Below are positions 35,542 to 45,124 of a stretch of DNA of 64,000 nt, one piece after another. The DNA comes from G963665495 sp963667575 (GTDB lineage Bacteria; Desulfobacterota; Desulfovibrionia; Desulfovibrionales; Desulfovibrionaceae). A program made the translations under genes and the position numbers. The stretch covers positions 137,282-201,281 of the forward strand of contig CAXXHY010000001.1 in assembly GCA_963667575.2 (NCBI GenBank), written 5' to 3'. The notes under the pieces are model-generated. The model saw only the letters and a list, made by a program, of their open reading frames with translations. It searched no databases and was not told where the DNA came from. How positions within the stretch are numbered: the stretch's first letter is position 1; the number at the start of each line of letters is the position of its first letter.

Positions 35542-37990
35542 ACTGCGCAGAACCATCGCTTTTGCTCTGTTGCTCGTACTGCTGCCCGCAACAGCCTGGA
35601 CCTCTTCCCTGCTGCTGCACCAGGGAGGAAAAGATGCAAAAATCGACGAACAGAGCGGCCTTGGGCGTATCTGGGACTATCGCCCGCCCCTTGTCACCAC
35701 AGTATACGCCAAGGACGGCAGCGTGCTGGGCTATCTGTACCGGGAGATGCGCTTTCTCGAACCTCTGAACAAAATGTCCCCCTTTATTCTCAAGGCATTT
35801 CTCGCCGCTGAGGACAGCTCGTTTTACGAGCATGAAGGCATCGATATCACGGCCATTTTCCGGGCCATGACCAAAAACATCAGCGCCGGGGACATTGTCC
35901 AGGGCGGCAGCACCATCACGCAGCAGGTCGTCAAACGCGTGCTGCTGACCTCGGAAAAAAGCTTCGCGCGAAAGATCAAGGAAGCCATTCTGGCCTACCG
36001 GCTCGAGCAACAGATGAGCAAGGACGAAATCCTGGCCATCTACCTCAATGAAATATTTCTGGGAGCCGGGGCATACGGGGTGGAAGCTGCTGCCAGAACC
36101 TACTTCGGCAAACACGCAGGCGAACTTGATCTGGCGGAATCGGCAATACTGGCCGGCCTGCCCAAAGCACCTTCGCGTTACAATCCCTTCCGTTTTCCGG
36201 AAGCGGCCAAGTCCCGGCAAAAATACGTGCTTGGCCGGATGCTCGAATTGAACTGGATCACCCAGGAAGAATACGACAAGGCCATTGACGAACCTCTCGA
36301 ATACAAGACCATGCCCGACCCTTCCTGGACAGTCGGCGCTTATTACTTGGAAGAAGTGCGCCGCTGGCTCATCGAAAACCTGCCCAAAATGAACCTGCCC
36401 GGACGCAACGGCAACGAATCGCCCTCCGGCGAAGATCTGTTGTATGAAAGCGGCCTGGAAGTCTATACGACCATTGACCTCGAACACCAGCAGGCGGCCG
36501 AAAAAGCCGTACGCCAAGGGCTGGAAGCATCTACCAAACGCCGCGGCTGGCAGGGCCCCATACAGACGCTAGAGGCGGACGAAATTCCGCCTTTTCTCCT
36601 GGCCCAGGACGAATTGTACAAAAAGCTCGAGCCAGGCCAGTGGGTCAAGGCTCTGGTCAGCCAAGTGAGCAAGGAAGGCGCCAAGGTTCTGGTGGGAAAG
36701 CGTCCCGGATTCATCGGGGTCAAGACCATGAGCTGGTGTCGGACGCCCAACCCCAAGGTCTCGGGCAGTGGCGCACGAAAAATCACGGACGCCTCGCAGG
36801 TACTGCATTCGGGCGACGTGGTCTGGGCATCGCTTATCGCACCGTCCAAGCAGGGAACGCCTCTGGACCTGGCCCTGGAGCAAAAGCCCAAGGTACAAGG
36901 TGCGCTGGTTTCTCTGGATCCGGTCAACGGCGACGTGGTGGCCCTCGTGGGCGGCTATGATTTCAAACAGAGCCAGTTCAACCGCGCCACCCAGGCTATC
37001 CGCCAACCAGGATCGTCCTTCAAGCCCATTGTCTATTCAACAGCCATGGACATGGGATTTTCCCCGGCTTCGGTGGTCAATGACGAACCGGTATCCTATT
37101 ACGATCCCCATACCAACAAGACCTGGAGTCCGAAGAACTACTCGGGCGATTACGCCGGCCCCATGCTTCTGGCCACGGCACTGGCAAAATCGAAAAACCT
37201 GGTCACGGTCCGGATTGCGGACATGATCGGTATCGAGAACGTTATCAAGCGGGCGCACCAACTGGGCCTTGTGGGCGATTTTCAACCCTTTCTGCCCATT
37301 TGCCTGGGCGCCATAGGCGTCACTCCCCTGAACCTTTGCCAGGCCTACACGGCTTTCGCCCGTGACGGCAGCTACGTCATCCCCCGACTGGTTCTTTCCA
37401 TCAAGGACAATGCGGGAAAGGAAATCTACCATTCGACTCCCAAATCCGTGGAAGCCATCAGTCCGCAGAACGCCTTCATCATGGCCAGCATGCTCAAGGA
37501 AGTAGTAAATCGTGGAACGGGCGCCAGAGCCAGAAAGCTGAATCGTCCGGTGGCTGGAAAAACCGGCACCACCAACGAGGAAAAGGACGCCTGGTTCATC
37601 GGGTTCACCCCCTACCTGCTCACAGGGGTCTATGTGGGATTCGATCAGATTCAGCCCATGGGACGCGGAGAAACCGGTTCCACTGCGGCGCTGCCCATCT
37701 GGTTGGATTACCGTCTGGCCGTGGAGCAGAACTATCCGGTGCAGGACTTCAAGGTGCCGCCGAATATCGTTTTCCGGCATGTGGCTGCCTGGAACACCAA
37801 ATCGGACTTCTACCTGCCCTTTGACGTCAACGCGCAGCAGCGTTTTTATGAAGAGGACTTTCTTTACTCGGACGGCGGCATGACCTACGAATCCGACAAA
37901 GCCTATCAAGAGGGCAATCAGCAGCAATACGACCACAACCGCGATGCCGTGCCGGATCAGGAAGAGTATCTGCTGAAACAGTTGTTTTAA
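35534..37990 (+). CDS. mrcA: penicillin-binding protein 1A
   Basis: An 818-residue bifunctional class A PBP with one N-terminal membrane helix. The glycosyltransferase domain has the catalytic Glu in AAEDSSFYEHEGID, then QGGSTITQQVVKRVLL and EIFLGAGAYGVEAAARTYFGK. An OB-like insert follows, then the transpeptidase motifs SxxK (PGSSFKPIVY), SxN (AKSKNLVT) and KTG (AGKTGTTNEEKDAWF). It polymerises and cross-links peptidoglycan. Its length is typical of PBP1A. It is the second gene of a two-gene operon. Confidence 0.96.
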   Translation: MAKLRRTIAFALLLVLLPATAWTSSLLLHQGGKDAKIDEQSGLGRIWDYRPPLVTTVYAKDGSVLGYLYREMRFLEPLNKMSPFILKAFLAAEDSSFYEHEGIDITAIFRAMTKNISAGDIVQGGSTITQQVVKRVLLTSEKSFARKIKEAILAYRLEQQMSKDEILAIYLNEIFLGAGAYGVEAAARTYFGKHAGELDLAESAILAGLPKAPSRYNPFRFPEAAKSRQKYVLGRMLELNWITQEEYDKAIDEPLEYKTMPDPSWTVGAYYLEEVRRWLIENLPKMNLPGRNGNESPSGEDLLYESGLEVYTTIDLEHQQAAEKAVRQGLEASTKRRGWQGPIQTLEADEIPPFLLAQDELYKKLEPGQWVKALVSQVSKEGAKVLVGKRPGFIGVKTMSWCRTPNPKVSGSGARKITDASQVLHSGDVVWASLIAPSKQGTPLDLALEQKPKVQGALVSLDPVNGDVVALVGGYDFKQSQFNRATQAIRQPGSSFKPIVYSTAMDMGFSPASVVNDEPVSYYDPHTNKTWSPKNYSGDYAGPMLLATALAKSKNLVTVRIADMIGIENVIKRAHQLGLVGDFQPFLPICLGAIGVTPLNLCQAYTAFARDGSYVIPRLVLSIKDNAGKEIYHSTPKSVEAISPQNAFIMASMLKEVVNRGTGARARKLNRPVAGKTGTTNEEKDAWFIGFTPYLLTGVYVGFDQIQPMGRGETGSTAALPIWLDYRLAVEQNYPVQDFKVPPNIVFRHVAAWNTKSDFYLPFDVNAQQRFYEEDFLYSDGGMTYESDKAYQEGNQQQYDHNRDAVPDQEEYLLKQLF

Positions 37991-38044
37991 AAATAAATAT
38001 CCACTGTCAGGGCCTTTCTTCAAAGGCCCTGACAGAATCACGCA

Positions 38045-38074
38045 GGTTCGGTAAAAGTGCCGAGCCTTTTTTTT
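38045..38074 (+). terminator. terminator of the PBP1A operon
   Basis: The stem GGTTCGG/CCGAGCC with an 8-base loop is followed by eight T. A second, perfect 14-bp hairpin without a T run lies just upstream at 38,004-38,035. Confidence 0.8.
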
Positions 38075-38079
38075 GCTTT

Positions 38080-39477
38080 CTACTCCTCGGTGCCCACCGG
38101 ACGGTTTCCCCTCACAAAAGACGACACCACGCCCAGGCAGGCGTACACGGAAAACAGCACCAAGCCCGTACGCATGCAGGTCAGAAATACCGGAATGGTT
38201 TTCGGCGTTATGGCACCCTCGCCCATCAGCAACGAAAGAATCAGGGTGATGCTGGTCATGCTCACTGCCATGCCAAGCGTACGCATGGAGGCGATCATGC
38301 CAGAGGCCAGGCCGAACTGCTTTTTTTCCACGCTGCTCATGATGGCCGTGGAATTGGGGGAGATGAAAATGCCGAATCCGGCCCCAATCACGGCCAGTTC
38401 CAGCCCTAGCAGCCAGAGAGAGGCGTTCTGATCAACGGTAAAGGCCGTGGCCAGCAGGCCAGCGGAACTGATGAGCATGCCGATGGTGGCCAGCTTTGCC
38501 GGTTCGATCTTATCGGCAAGTCTTCCGGATACGGGCGAAACGAAAATCTGCACAATGGGCTGCACCAGCAGAATGCCTCCCGCAGCTCTGGGAGACAACC
38601 CAAGCACGTACTGCAGATACAGACTCATCATGAAGGTTATGCCAAAGGTGGAAGCGTAATTGCCCAAAGCTGCCAGGCAGCTCAGGGAAAAATACTTGTT
38701 CTTTGTCAGCAATTGTACGCTGATCAGAGGAAATTCCGTTTTGGACTGCAAGCGCAGAAACATCCACAAGCCTATGACGCCGGCAATGATCATCACCGGC
38801 CCCAGGGGAATCTCACGGGCGTGGGCGGATCCGAGCATGATCAGGGCCACGCTGGCCGCATAATACAGGCCGCCTCGCCAGTCCATGCGCTCTTCTGAGG
38901 CATTTCCCTTTGCGGGTGCCATGCCGAACACACAGCAGGATACGGCCAGGATGCCCAGAGGCGCGGACATCAGAAAAACATGGCGCCAACCGAAATGATC
39001 CGTAATAAAGCCCCCGATGACAGGCCCTGTGGAAAGCCCCGCGTACGTGCAGGCGGATACTATGCCGATCATGCGACCGCGTACATTGATGGGAAAGGCT
39101 CCGGCCACCAGAGCCAGACTTCCGGCCAGCATCATGCAGGCGCCCAGCCCCTGAAAAAAACGCTGGATCATAATCATTTCCACATTTCGGGCAAACCCCA
39201 GCGAACAGGTCAGAACGCTGAACAATATCAGTCCGGGCAAAAACACCTTGCGCTGTCCGACTATGTCCCCGAAGCGACCAGCGGTAAGCATGCCCATGGC
39301 CATGGATACGACGTATAACTGCTCGATCAGTCCCAGCTGCATGGCGGATGTGTGCAAATCCTTGCCCAGCGAAGGCAGAGCCACCCCGATGGACGTGAGC
39401 ATGAAAGGCGCCATGAACTGGGCGACACTGACGGTAATGAGCACCATCAATGGTGAATTTTTTCTTTCAAATGACAT
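38080..39477 (-). CDS. MFS drug efflux transporter, DHA2 (EmrB/QacA) type
   Basis: A 465-residue membrane protein with about 14 hydrophobic helices. The A motif is GRFGDIVGQRKVFLPG after helix 2, the helix-5 C motif is GLSTGPVIGGFITDHFGWRHVFL, and the helix-1 start is APFMLTSIGVALPSLGKDL, all typical of proton-driven DHA2 exporters. No EmrA or outer-membrane factor gene is present. It is divergently transcribed from a MarR-type gene, its probable repressor. AAGGAA precedes the ATG. Confidence 0.92.
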   Translation of the reverse strand: MSFERKNSPLMVLITVSVAQFMAPFMLTSIGVALPSLGKDLHTSAMQLGLIEQLYVVSMAMGMLTAGRFGDIVGQRKVFLPGLILFSVLTCSLGFARNVEMIMIQRFFQGLGACMMLAGSLALVAGAFPINVRGRMIGIVSACTYAGLSTGPVIGGFITDHFGWRHVFLMSAPLGILAVSCCVFGMAPAKGNASEERMDWRGGLYYAASVALIMLGSAHAREIPLGPVMIIAGVIGLWMFLRLQSKTEFPLISVQLLTKNKYFSLSCLAALGNYASTFGITFMMSLYLQYVLGLSPRAAGGILLVQPIVQIFVSPVSGRLADKIEPAKLATIGMLISSAGLLATAFTVDQNASLWLLGLELAVIGAGFGIFISPNSTAIMSSVEKKQFGLASGMIASMRTLGMAVSMTSITLILSLLMGEGAITPKTIPVFLTCMRTGLVLFSVYACLGVVSSFVRGNRPVGTEE

Positions 39478-39558
39478 CTATGGTTCCTTGTAGTGCGCGA
39501 ATGTATACGCAGCGGAGGGTCCTGAACCGATTCCGGATCATGACCGGTTGAAATTCAA

Positions 39559-39572
39559 GTTGCGCTCGCAAC
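39559..39572. promoter_or_regulatory. inverted repeat, possible MarR operator
   Basis: GTTGCG-CT-CGCAAC is a perfect 6-bp inverted repeat between the divergent MFS and MarR genes. A second one, CGGCT-CTAT-AGCCG, lies at 39,622-39,635. Confidence 0.4.
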
Positions 39573-39670
39573 GATATAGACATACGCTTTCACCTTGTCA
39601 AGGCAGCGAAACCTCGCTATTCGGCTCTATAGCCGTACACCTTATCACAACGCAGCCAAGGATTGATATC

Positions 39671-40102
39671 GTGGACAAACTCATCAAATGGATTTCCATC
39701 ACTGACAGATTTTCCAAAATATACCTGAACACCCGGTTCAAGAAACTCGGTATAAACAGCAGCCAGCATATGTTCATCAAGCATATCTGCGCCAATGAGG
39801 GCATTTCTCAGGACAAACTGGTCAACCTGGTGCATATCAACAAAAGCAATGTCACTCGGGCGTTGAACCAACTGGAAAAAAACGGCTTTATCGAAAAGCA
39901 TGAAAACGAAAAAGACAAACGCACTGCCCTATTGTATCCCACTACAAAGGCCAGAGAAATACTTTCCGAAATTTTTCAGATCGAAAATGACTGGGTGGAG
40001 ATTATGACGAAAAATCTGGAGGCCGAAGATAATGAGCTGCTCTTGCGTCTCATGAAGAATGTTGCTCAGACATCCGTCGAGTTTGTTCGAAACGAAGTTT
40101 GA
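39671..40102 (+). CDS. MarR-family transcriptional regulator
   Basis: A 143-residue winged-helix protein. The GTG at 39671 is chosen because AAGGAT lies nine bases upstream and the family N-terminus begins there; an in-frame ATG at 39548 would place unrelated sequence first. The DNA-binding core is ISQDKLVNLVHINKSNVTRALNQLEKNGFIEKHENEKDKRTALLYPT, which includes the wing DxRxxxxxPT. It most likely represses the divergent efflux pump and perhaps itself. Confidence 0.9.
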   Translation: MDKLIKWISITDRFSKIYLNTRFKKLGINSSQHMFIKHICANEGISQDKLVNLVHINKSNVTRALNQLEKNGFIEKHENEKDKRTALLYPTTKAREILSEIFQIENDWVEIMTKNLEAEDNELLLRLMKNVAQTSVEFVRNEV

Positions 40103-40506
40103 CCGGTCGGATCCGAAGGGGAAAAGCATTACAATATTGACAGATAACTGCCCGCTCACACAAAAAAAATCATCTTTTTTTACTATTTTATCAGCATACT
40201 ATAAATAAAAAACAAATCAGGAACACCCTTCATAAACGGGCAAAAGCTGTAACGTCATCAGTCGACTCAACGTCTTTCACAATATCCAAGCGGTCGGTCT
40301 GAATCTGTTTTCTCCAGAACATTCGGGCCAATCCAAACGCTTGCAAGAGAAAGAGTATGTTGCCTTTCCTGAAAATATGGGATAGGCGGCAAGGATGCAG
40401 CAATACTTTTCAAAGGTCTTCCTTTTCGCGCCTCGGAAGTGTATACTCCGAAGCGTCAGCAATGCTCGTAACCCAATAAAATTATATCTGTAAGAACCGA
40501 CGTTAG
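40103..40506. other. intergenic region upstream of wecA
   Basis: About 400 bases. The first half is A/T-rich with T runs at 40,174-40,182. The second half contains TATACT at 40,442-40,447, a good -10, with only a weak -35 before it, as a possible wecA promoter. No gene or RNA is evident. Confidence 0.4.
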
Positions 40507-42027
40507 ATGACGACGAGCTTTTCTTTTTTCATCATGTGCCTGGTAGGCCTTCTGGGCTTTGCCATTTCTTTTGCTTCCATCCCCTGGATCAAGCGACTGG
40601 CTTTCAGGCTGGAATTCATTTCCCGCCCCGGCGGACACAGCAGTCACAAACGGGCCATTCCTCTGCTTGGCGGGGTAGCCATCTACCTGTCCTTTGCCGT
40701 CGCCTTTCTGATCTTTTTTTTAGGCGTGCTCATTCAGGGAGATTTCGATCGCGAACCAAGCATAGGTCAGATGCTTTCCCTGTTTATCGGGACCACCTGG
40801 ATCACGATTCTGGGGATTATCGACGATAAAATCTCTTTGAGCTGGAAGCAAAAGGTGCTGGGACAACTTGTTGGCATAGCCATTCTGATCATCGGCGGCC
40901 ATACCATCAACGCCGCAACCCTGCCCATCATGGGAGGCGTCACGTTCGGATGGTGGACAGGCATACCCCTTTTTGTAGTGGTGGTGCTTACAATCACCAA
41001 CGCCATCAACCTTATCGACGGCATCGACGGCCTGGCAGGCGGCATCTGTTTTTTCGCCAGCCTGACCATGGGCATCATCGGCATCTACAAGGGTGACACA
41101 TTCGGCGCCGTGGTTGGTTTTGCCGTTGCCGGCGGCATCCTGGGATTTCTGCGCTACAATTTCCCTCCCGCTTCCATTTTCATGGGCGACGGGGGCAGCC
41201 TGATGCTCGGTTTTCTGCTCGGCGCTCTGGCCACAAGCAACGCAGCTCCTGAAGCCGGACAGCGTTCCGGCACCATGGTCATGCTTATTGCGCCGTTTTT
41301 CCCCTTTGGCATCGCTTTACTGGATGTAACCCTGGCCATCTTTCGCCGCTGGCTGAGCGGGCAGAAGATCTTCTTCCCGGACACCAACCACCTGCACCAT
41401 AAACTCATGCAGACTGTTGGCAGCCCCAGAGCCGTGGTTTCCATTCTCTACGCATTCAGTGCCCTCCTCTCCGCCATGACGCTGACCTTCGTACTCGGTC
41501 CGCAGGACAGATTCTTCACGCTCTACATGATCATGAGCGGGCTCGTACTCATGGCGCTGATGGTCATGGTGCTCAGGCTCTACCTGGCGGATGAGGGATT
41601 GCCCCGAATTCTGAACAACAGGCCGCACATCAAATTTCTCACAAGCTATATCACCTTCATGTCTCGCCGTATCCGCCGTGCGCAGTCTGTCGATGAACTC
41701 TTTTTATTGCTGGAAACCGGTGTGCGGGATCTGGACTTCGACTCGGTTCGCCTGTTTCAGGACGGACGGACGCTGCGCTACTGGTCCAACAAAAAGAAAC
41801 GCCATGCCGATGCGACACGACAGACGTACGTGACTTCTTTCGACCGCCTCAACCTGGGCGTTGAAATCGTAGTTCCACAGCATGACAGTCAATCCTATCA
41901 ACGCCATCTCAAGCTGACCTGGGACGAATTCCTCAAGGAATTGAACGAACGTCTCATCGAATACAGCGAGGCTGTGTCCAAGGCCTGTCACACGCCGCAC
42001 CGATGCACAAGTTTGGAAAATCTCTGA
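40507..42027 (+). CDS. wecA: WecA-type polyprenyl-phosphate GlcNAc-1-phosphate transferase
   Basis: A 506-residue integral membrane enzyme that loads a sugar-1-phosphate onto undecaprenyl phosphate, starting lipid-linked glycan synthesis. About 10-11 hydrophobic segments fill the first 370 residues. Family motifs are PGGHSSHKRAIPLLGG, LGIIDDKISLSWKQK (the acidic metal pair), NAINLIDGIDGLAGG, FMGDGGSLMLG and the cytosolic NHLHHKLM. The last about 130 residues are a soluble extension beyond normal WecA length (about 370), of unknown role. Its product could feed both the ligase next door and PglB. Confidence 0.93.
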   Translation: MTTSFSFFIMCLVGLLGFAISFASIPWIKRLAFRLEFISRPGGHSSHKRAIPLLGGVAIYLSFAVAFLIFFLGVLIQGDFDREPSIGQMLSLFIGTTWITILGIIDDKISLSWKQKVLGQLVGIAILIIGGHTINAATLPIMGGVTFGWWTGIPLFVVVVLTITNAINLIDGIDGLAGGICFFASLTMGIIGIYKGDTFGAVVGFAVAGGILGFLRYNFPPASIFMGDGGSLMLGFLLGALATSNAAPEAGQRSGTMVMLIAPFFPFGIALLDVTLAIFRRWLSGQKIFFPDTNHLHHKLMQTVGSPRAVVSILYAFSALLSAMTLTFVLGPQDRFFTLYMIMSGLVLMALMVMVLRLYLADEGLPRILNNRPHIKFLTSYITFMSRRIRRAQSVDELFLLLETGVRDLDFDSVRLFQDGRTLRYWSNKKKRHADATRQTYVTSFDRLNLGVEIVVPQHDSQSYQRHLKLTWDEFLKELNERLIEYSEAVSKACHTPHRCTSLENL

Positions 42028-42039
42028 TACATTCCGCAT

Positions 42040-43281
42040 ATGACGTTATTCAAAAAGATACCCGCTGGTGAACGCTGGGCCATCGTACTTTTGTACCTGG
42101 CCACCTTTCAGGCCACTTTTCTCCAACCCGACATTTTGAGTATTCCCGGTTTGCGGGGCAATTTCGGCACAGGCATGGCCTGCGGGCTGGCCTTACTGGG
42201 CGTCTGGGCTCTGGTGGAGCGTACGCGCCCGTTTTTTCGTTCAAAAGAAAAGCTGATCAGTCTGGCGCTGCTCGTGCTGATCATCCTGAGTTCCACCCAA
42301 AGCAGCATTCCCACCTCTTCGTTCATGAGAAGCCTCACATTGGCAGCTGCGGGGCTGGGCGGATACTGGTGCGCCAGAAAACTGCTGACCACCAGACTGC
42401 GCCTGCATATCTTTGCCTGGTATTGCGTTGCGCTGCTGACGATTCTCTCGGGTTTCTGTCTGGCAGGCAGCGCCTTTCACGGACACATAGAATATTATTT
42501 GACGGGAGCCGGGCCGCATCCCCTGATGCACCGCATCATGCTGATGGCTTTCGCGCCCCTCTACCTGTGCTATACGAACATCCCAGGGCTGACAAAGCAG
42601 CGAGTGACGGGCATTGCCGTGTTATTGCTCTGTTACCTGGTGTTCATTGTGGGACGCGTACGTTCCGCCCTGTTCCTCCCCGTACTGGGGGTGGGCGCGG
42701 CCCTGTGCGCAGGCGCCATGAAAAAGAAACACTTCTTCCTTTTGCTGGCCGCCAGTGTGATCTTTGCTTTCATTTTCTTCCAGCTGCACCCGAAAAAATG
42801 GGAAAAGCTCAACAATCCCACGGAAGAAACCTTCTACTACCGTATCGAATCCTATCCCTTTTCCTGGCATATAGCCCAGAAACATCCCCTTCTGGGAATC
42901 GGGCTGCGCGCCCCGCGTATGGAATTCCTGGCGGATTATACCTACCACTATCCCTACAGCAACAAAACAAAGTTCAGCGAGACCGTGGAAAATATCCGGA
43001 CTTCGGAAAACAGCTTTCTGACCTTCATGACGGATCTCGGGTTGCCCTTCACACTGCTGTATCTGGGGACCTTGCTGACTCTTCTGGCCCAGCTTACGCG
43101 GCTGCTCGCAACACACCGGACAAATACGCTCCTTCCCCCCATCGTGCTCTTTTTGCCGCTGGTCACGGGCGTATTGTACGGAATGCTCTATGATGCGCTT
43201 CTGTATCCGCAAATATGCTGGTTCTTTCATCTGCTGCTGGGTATCATTCCAAACCTGACCAGCCGGCCAGAAGAAGGGTAA
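42040..43281 (+). CDS. O-antigen-ligase-like membrane protein
   Basis: A 413-residue polytopic protein, 12 bases after wecA. It has about 10-11 helices and the Wzy_C/WaaL-type periplasmic block YYRIESYPFSWHIAQKHPLLG followed by RTSENSFLTFMTDLGLPF. It is intact and paralogous to the frameshifted gene at 29.9 kb. The family transfers or polymerises lipid-linked glycans in the periplasm; which of these cannot be told from sequence. Confidence 0.85.
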   Translation: MTLFKKIPAGERWAIVLLYLATFQATFLQPDILSIPGLRGNFGTGMACGLALLGVWALVERTRPFFRSKEKLISLALLVLIILSSTQSSIPTSSFMRSLTLAAAGLGGYWCARKLLTTRLRLHIFAWYCVALLTILSGFCLAGSAFHGHIEYYLTGAGPHPLMHRIMLMAFAPLYLCYTNIPGLTKQRVTGIAVLLLCYLVFIVGRVRSALFLPVLGVGAALCAGAMKKKHFFLLLAASVIFAFIFFQLHPKKWEKLNNPTEETFYYRIESYPFSWHIAQKHPLLGIGLRAPRMEFLADYTYHYPYSNKTKFSETVENIRTSENSFLTFMTDLGLPFTLLYLGTLLTLLAQLTRLLATHRTNTLLPPIVLFLPLVTGVLYGMLYDALLYPQICWFFHLLLGIIPNLTSRPEEG

Positions 43282-43358
43282 ACACCCCGATCGACCGGCA
43301 CGGAATACGCGCGGAACCCCCTTCTGCAGGAAAGGAAAAAGGAATCGGGACGGTATTA

Positions 43359-44702
43359 TTATTCTGAAGGATGCTCGTCGGCCTGCTGCCAGACTGAATT
43401 CGGACCATTGCCCTTGGCCTGAGCCAGGGATTCGTGAGCCTGCTGCAGAAGCATGTCCAGCTCGGCCACTCCCTGTTTGGCCCTTCCGGTTACACCGAAG
43501 CAGGAAGTAATTTTCAGGCTGGCAGCGTCATCCACAAAAATATCCATGGCGGCCATTTCCGTACGAATCCGCTCTGCGACCACCAAGGCATCTTCGCAGG
43601 ATGTTCCGGGCAGAATCACAAGGAATTCCTCTCCGCCCCAGCGCCCGATCAAATCGTAAGGTCTGGTCAGCGTGTTGAGCATGTGCCCCACCCGTTCGAG
43701 AACCATATCCCCCACAAGATGCCCGTATTTGTCATTGACGCGCTGGAACTGGTCTATATCCATGAGAATGACACTGAAAAACTCATTTTTTCTGACAGCC
43801 CTGCTCCACTGCTGCCCGGCAACGCCGTACACGGCGCTCCGATTGAGCACTCCGGTAAGCTGATCCGTCGTCGTCATATTCTGAAGCTGCTCGTTCTGCT
43901 TTGCGAGCAGATTGTTGGCAAAGGTCAGCTGATCCCTGGTTTGCACATCCAGCGTCACATCCCGACCATGCATGACGAATTCTTCTTCGTCCAGGAGAGC
44001 CATGCGAAATTCCGACCAGTGACGCTCCTCGGATTCTGCGGCGATCTCGACGACACATGCGAACTCTTTGCCGGTTGCTAGCAACTGCCGCCATTTGTCC
44101 AGAAAATCCTCACGGTCGGCCTTTTTGCGAATTTTGCGCTTGGCCCATGCGCTCAGATCCTGCTCCTCTTCACCGTCAAGGTGCAGCACGGGAAGCATGC
44201 CCGGAGTCAGAGACTCGAATCGACCATCAGTGTTCAACACGGCAATACCGCCAAAAAGATTGCGGGTCGCTGCCGCGCTGAACGCTTTTTCCGTGCGCAA
44301 TTCTTCCTTTAATCGCCAGGATTGCGACACATGGGACAAAACCCGGGCAAGCAGCTCCGCACTCATTTCTCCCTGGAACAGGTAATCCTGCGCACCCGCA
44401 TCCAGAGCATGCTGCGCAACTTCCTGCTCTTCCGGACCAATGAGCACGACAACTGGCACTGTGGGAGCGGCATTGAGAATGCTGCGCAATGCCTCCAGGC
44501 CGGATGCATCCGACAACCAAAGATCGAGCAGTATGATATCCGGCAGTGGTGCACTGCAAAGATGGGCTTTGGCAGAAGCAATAGTGGCTACATGTACGAG
44601 GTCCCTGCCCAGATGGTTTACGTCCAGGAGTTCTTCCATATGCAGCGCATCGTCGGGGTTGTCATCGACCAACAGAATCCGAAAAGAAGTGTTTTCTTTC
44701 AT
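43359..44702 (-). CDS. receiver-PAS-GGDEF diguanylate cyclase
   Basis: A 447-residue protein; the ATG at 44702 follows AAAGG and starts directly before the receiver. The receiver has the acidic pair Asp13-Asp14 and acceptor Asp60 in ILLDLWL, but the usual Thr is Ile88 and the usual Lys is Gln110 (DYLFQGE). A PAS-like middle follows (NLFGGIAVLNTDGRFESLTPG), then the GGDEF domain with TDQLTGVLNR, the inhibitory RxxD site (RPYD) and the active GGEEF five residues later. It should make c-di-GMP, although its receiver may not respond to phosphorylation normally. Confidence 0.9.
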   Translation of the reverse strand: MKENTSFRILLVDDNPDDALHMEELLDVNHLGRDLVHVATIASAKAHLCSAPLPDIILLDLWLSDASGLEALRSILNAAPTVPVVVLIGPEEQEVAQHALDAGAQDYLFQGEMSAELLARVLSHVSQSWRLKEELRTEKAFSAAATRNLFGGIAVLNTDGRFESLTPGMLPVLHLDGEEEQDLSAWAKRKIRKKADREDFLDKWRQLLATGKEFACVVEIAAESEERHWSEFRMALLDEEEFVMHGRDVTLDVQTRDQLTFANNLLAKQNEQLQNMTTTDQLTGVLNRSAVYGVAGQQWSRAVRKNEFFSVILMDIDQFQRVNDKYGHLVGDMVLERVGHMLNTLTRPYDLIGRWGGEEFLVILPGTSCEDALVVAERIRTEMAAMDIFVDDAASLKITSCFGVTGRAKQGVAELDMLLQQAHESLAQAKGNGPNSVWQQADEHPSE

Positions 44703-45043
44703 TGCCGACCTTTGGCGATATAGAGATAACAATTTGTACGTCTTTGCGACCTTATACCGGACTACACTCCGAAAATCCAACATATTTGCAAAGCCGCATC
44801 ACTGAGGCAAATCACCAGGCAACGCGAAAAACAGGTAAAAAAAGGACCACTACTCTGCTGAAAAGCAGGTATGAATCCCTCTCAACTGATTGAGGGTCAT
44901 TGAACTTGCTTAAAACAATGCACTTCGCATTCCGTGTCAAAACGACCCATAAGGCAGAAAAAATAAAACGAAAAAAAGAAAGATGCGAAAAAAAATAAGG
45001 GACTGGGGGGCAAAAAAAGCGGAAAAAAATAAGGACAGGCCCC

Positions 45044-45083
45044 AAAAAAGGTAGAACCGCGGGCCGAGAAACTCGACCACGCG
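45044..45083 (-). terminator. possible terminator of the amino-acid ABC operon
   Basis: On the minus strand an 11-bp stem with one bulge (CGCGTGGTCGAG/CTCGGCCCGCG) followed after a short gap by six T. It lies about 220 bases beyond the last ABC gene. Confidence 0.4.
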
Positions 45084-45109
45084 GCCCACCAAACCCAGGG
45101 AAGTATGTA

Positions 45110-45124
45110 TCAGGTATTACCTGA
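45110..45124. promoter_or_regulatory. perfect 15-base palindrome, possible operator
   Basis: TCAGGTA-T-TACCTGA, an exact 7-bp inverted repeat with a single central base, located about 400 bases upstream of the diguanylate cyclase start. No regulator can be assigned. Confidence 0.35.

Noticed and set aside
44812..45045. 77-codon minus-strand frame with hydrophobic sequence
   Set aside because: Its Phe/Leu richness comes from A-tracts on the plus strand; no start signal.
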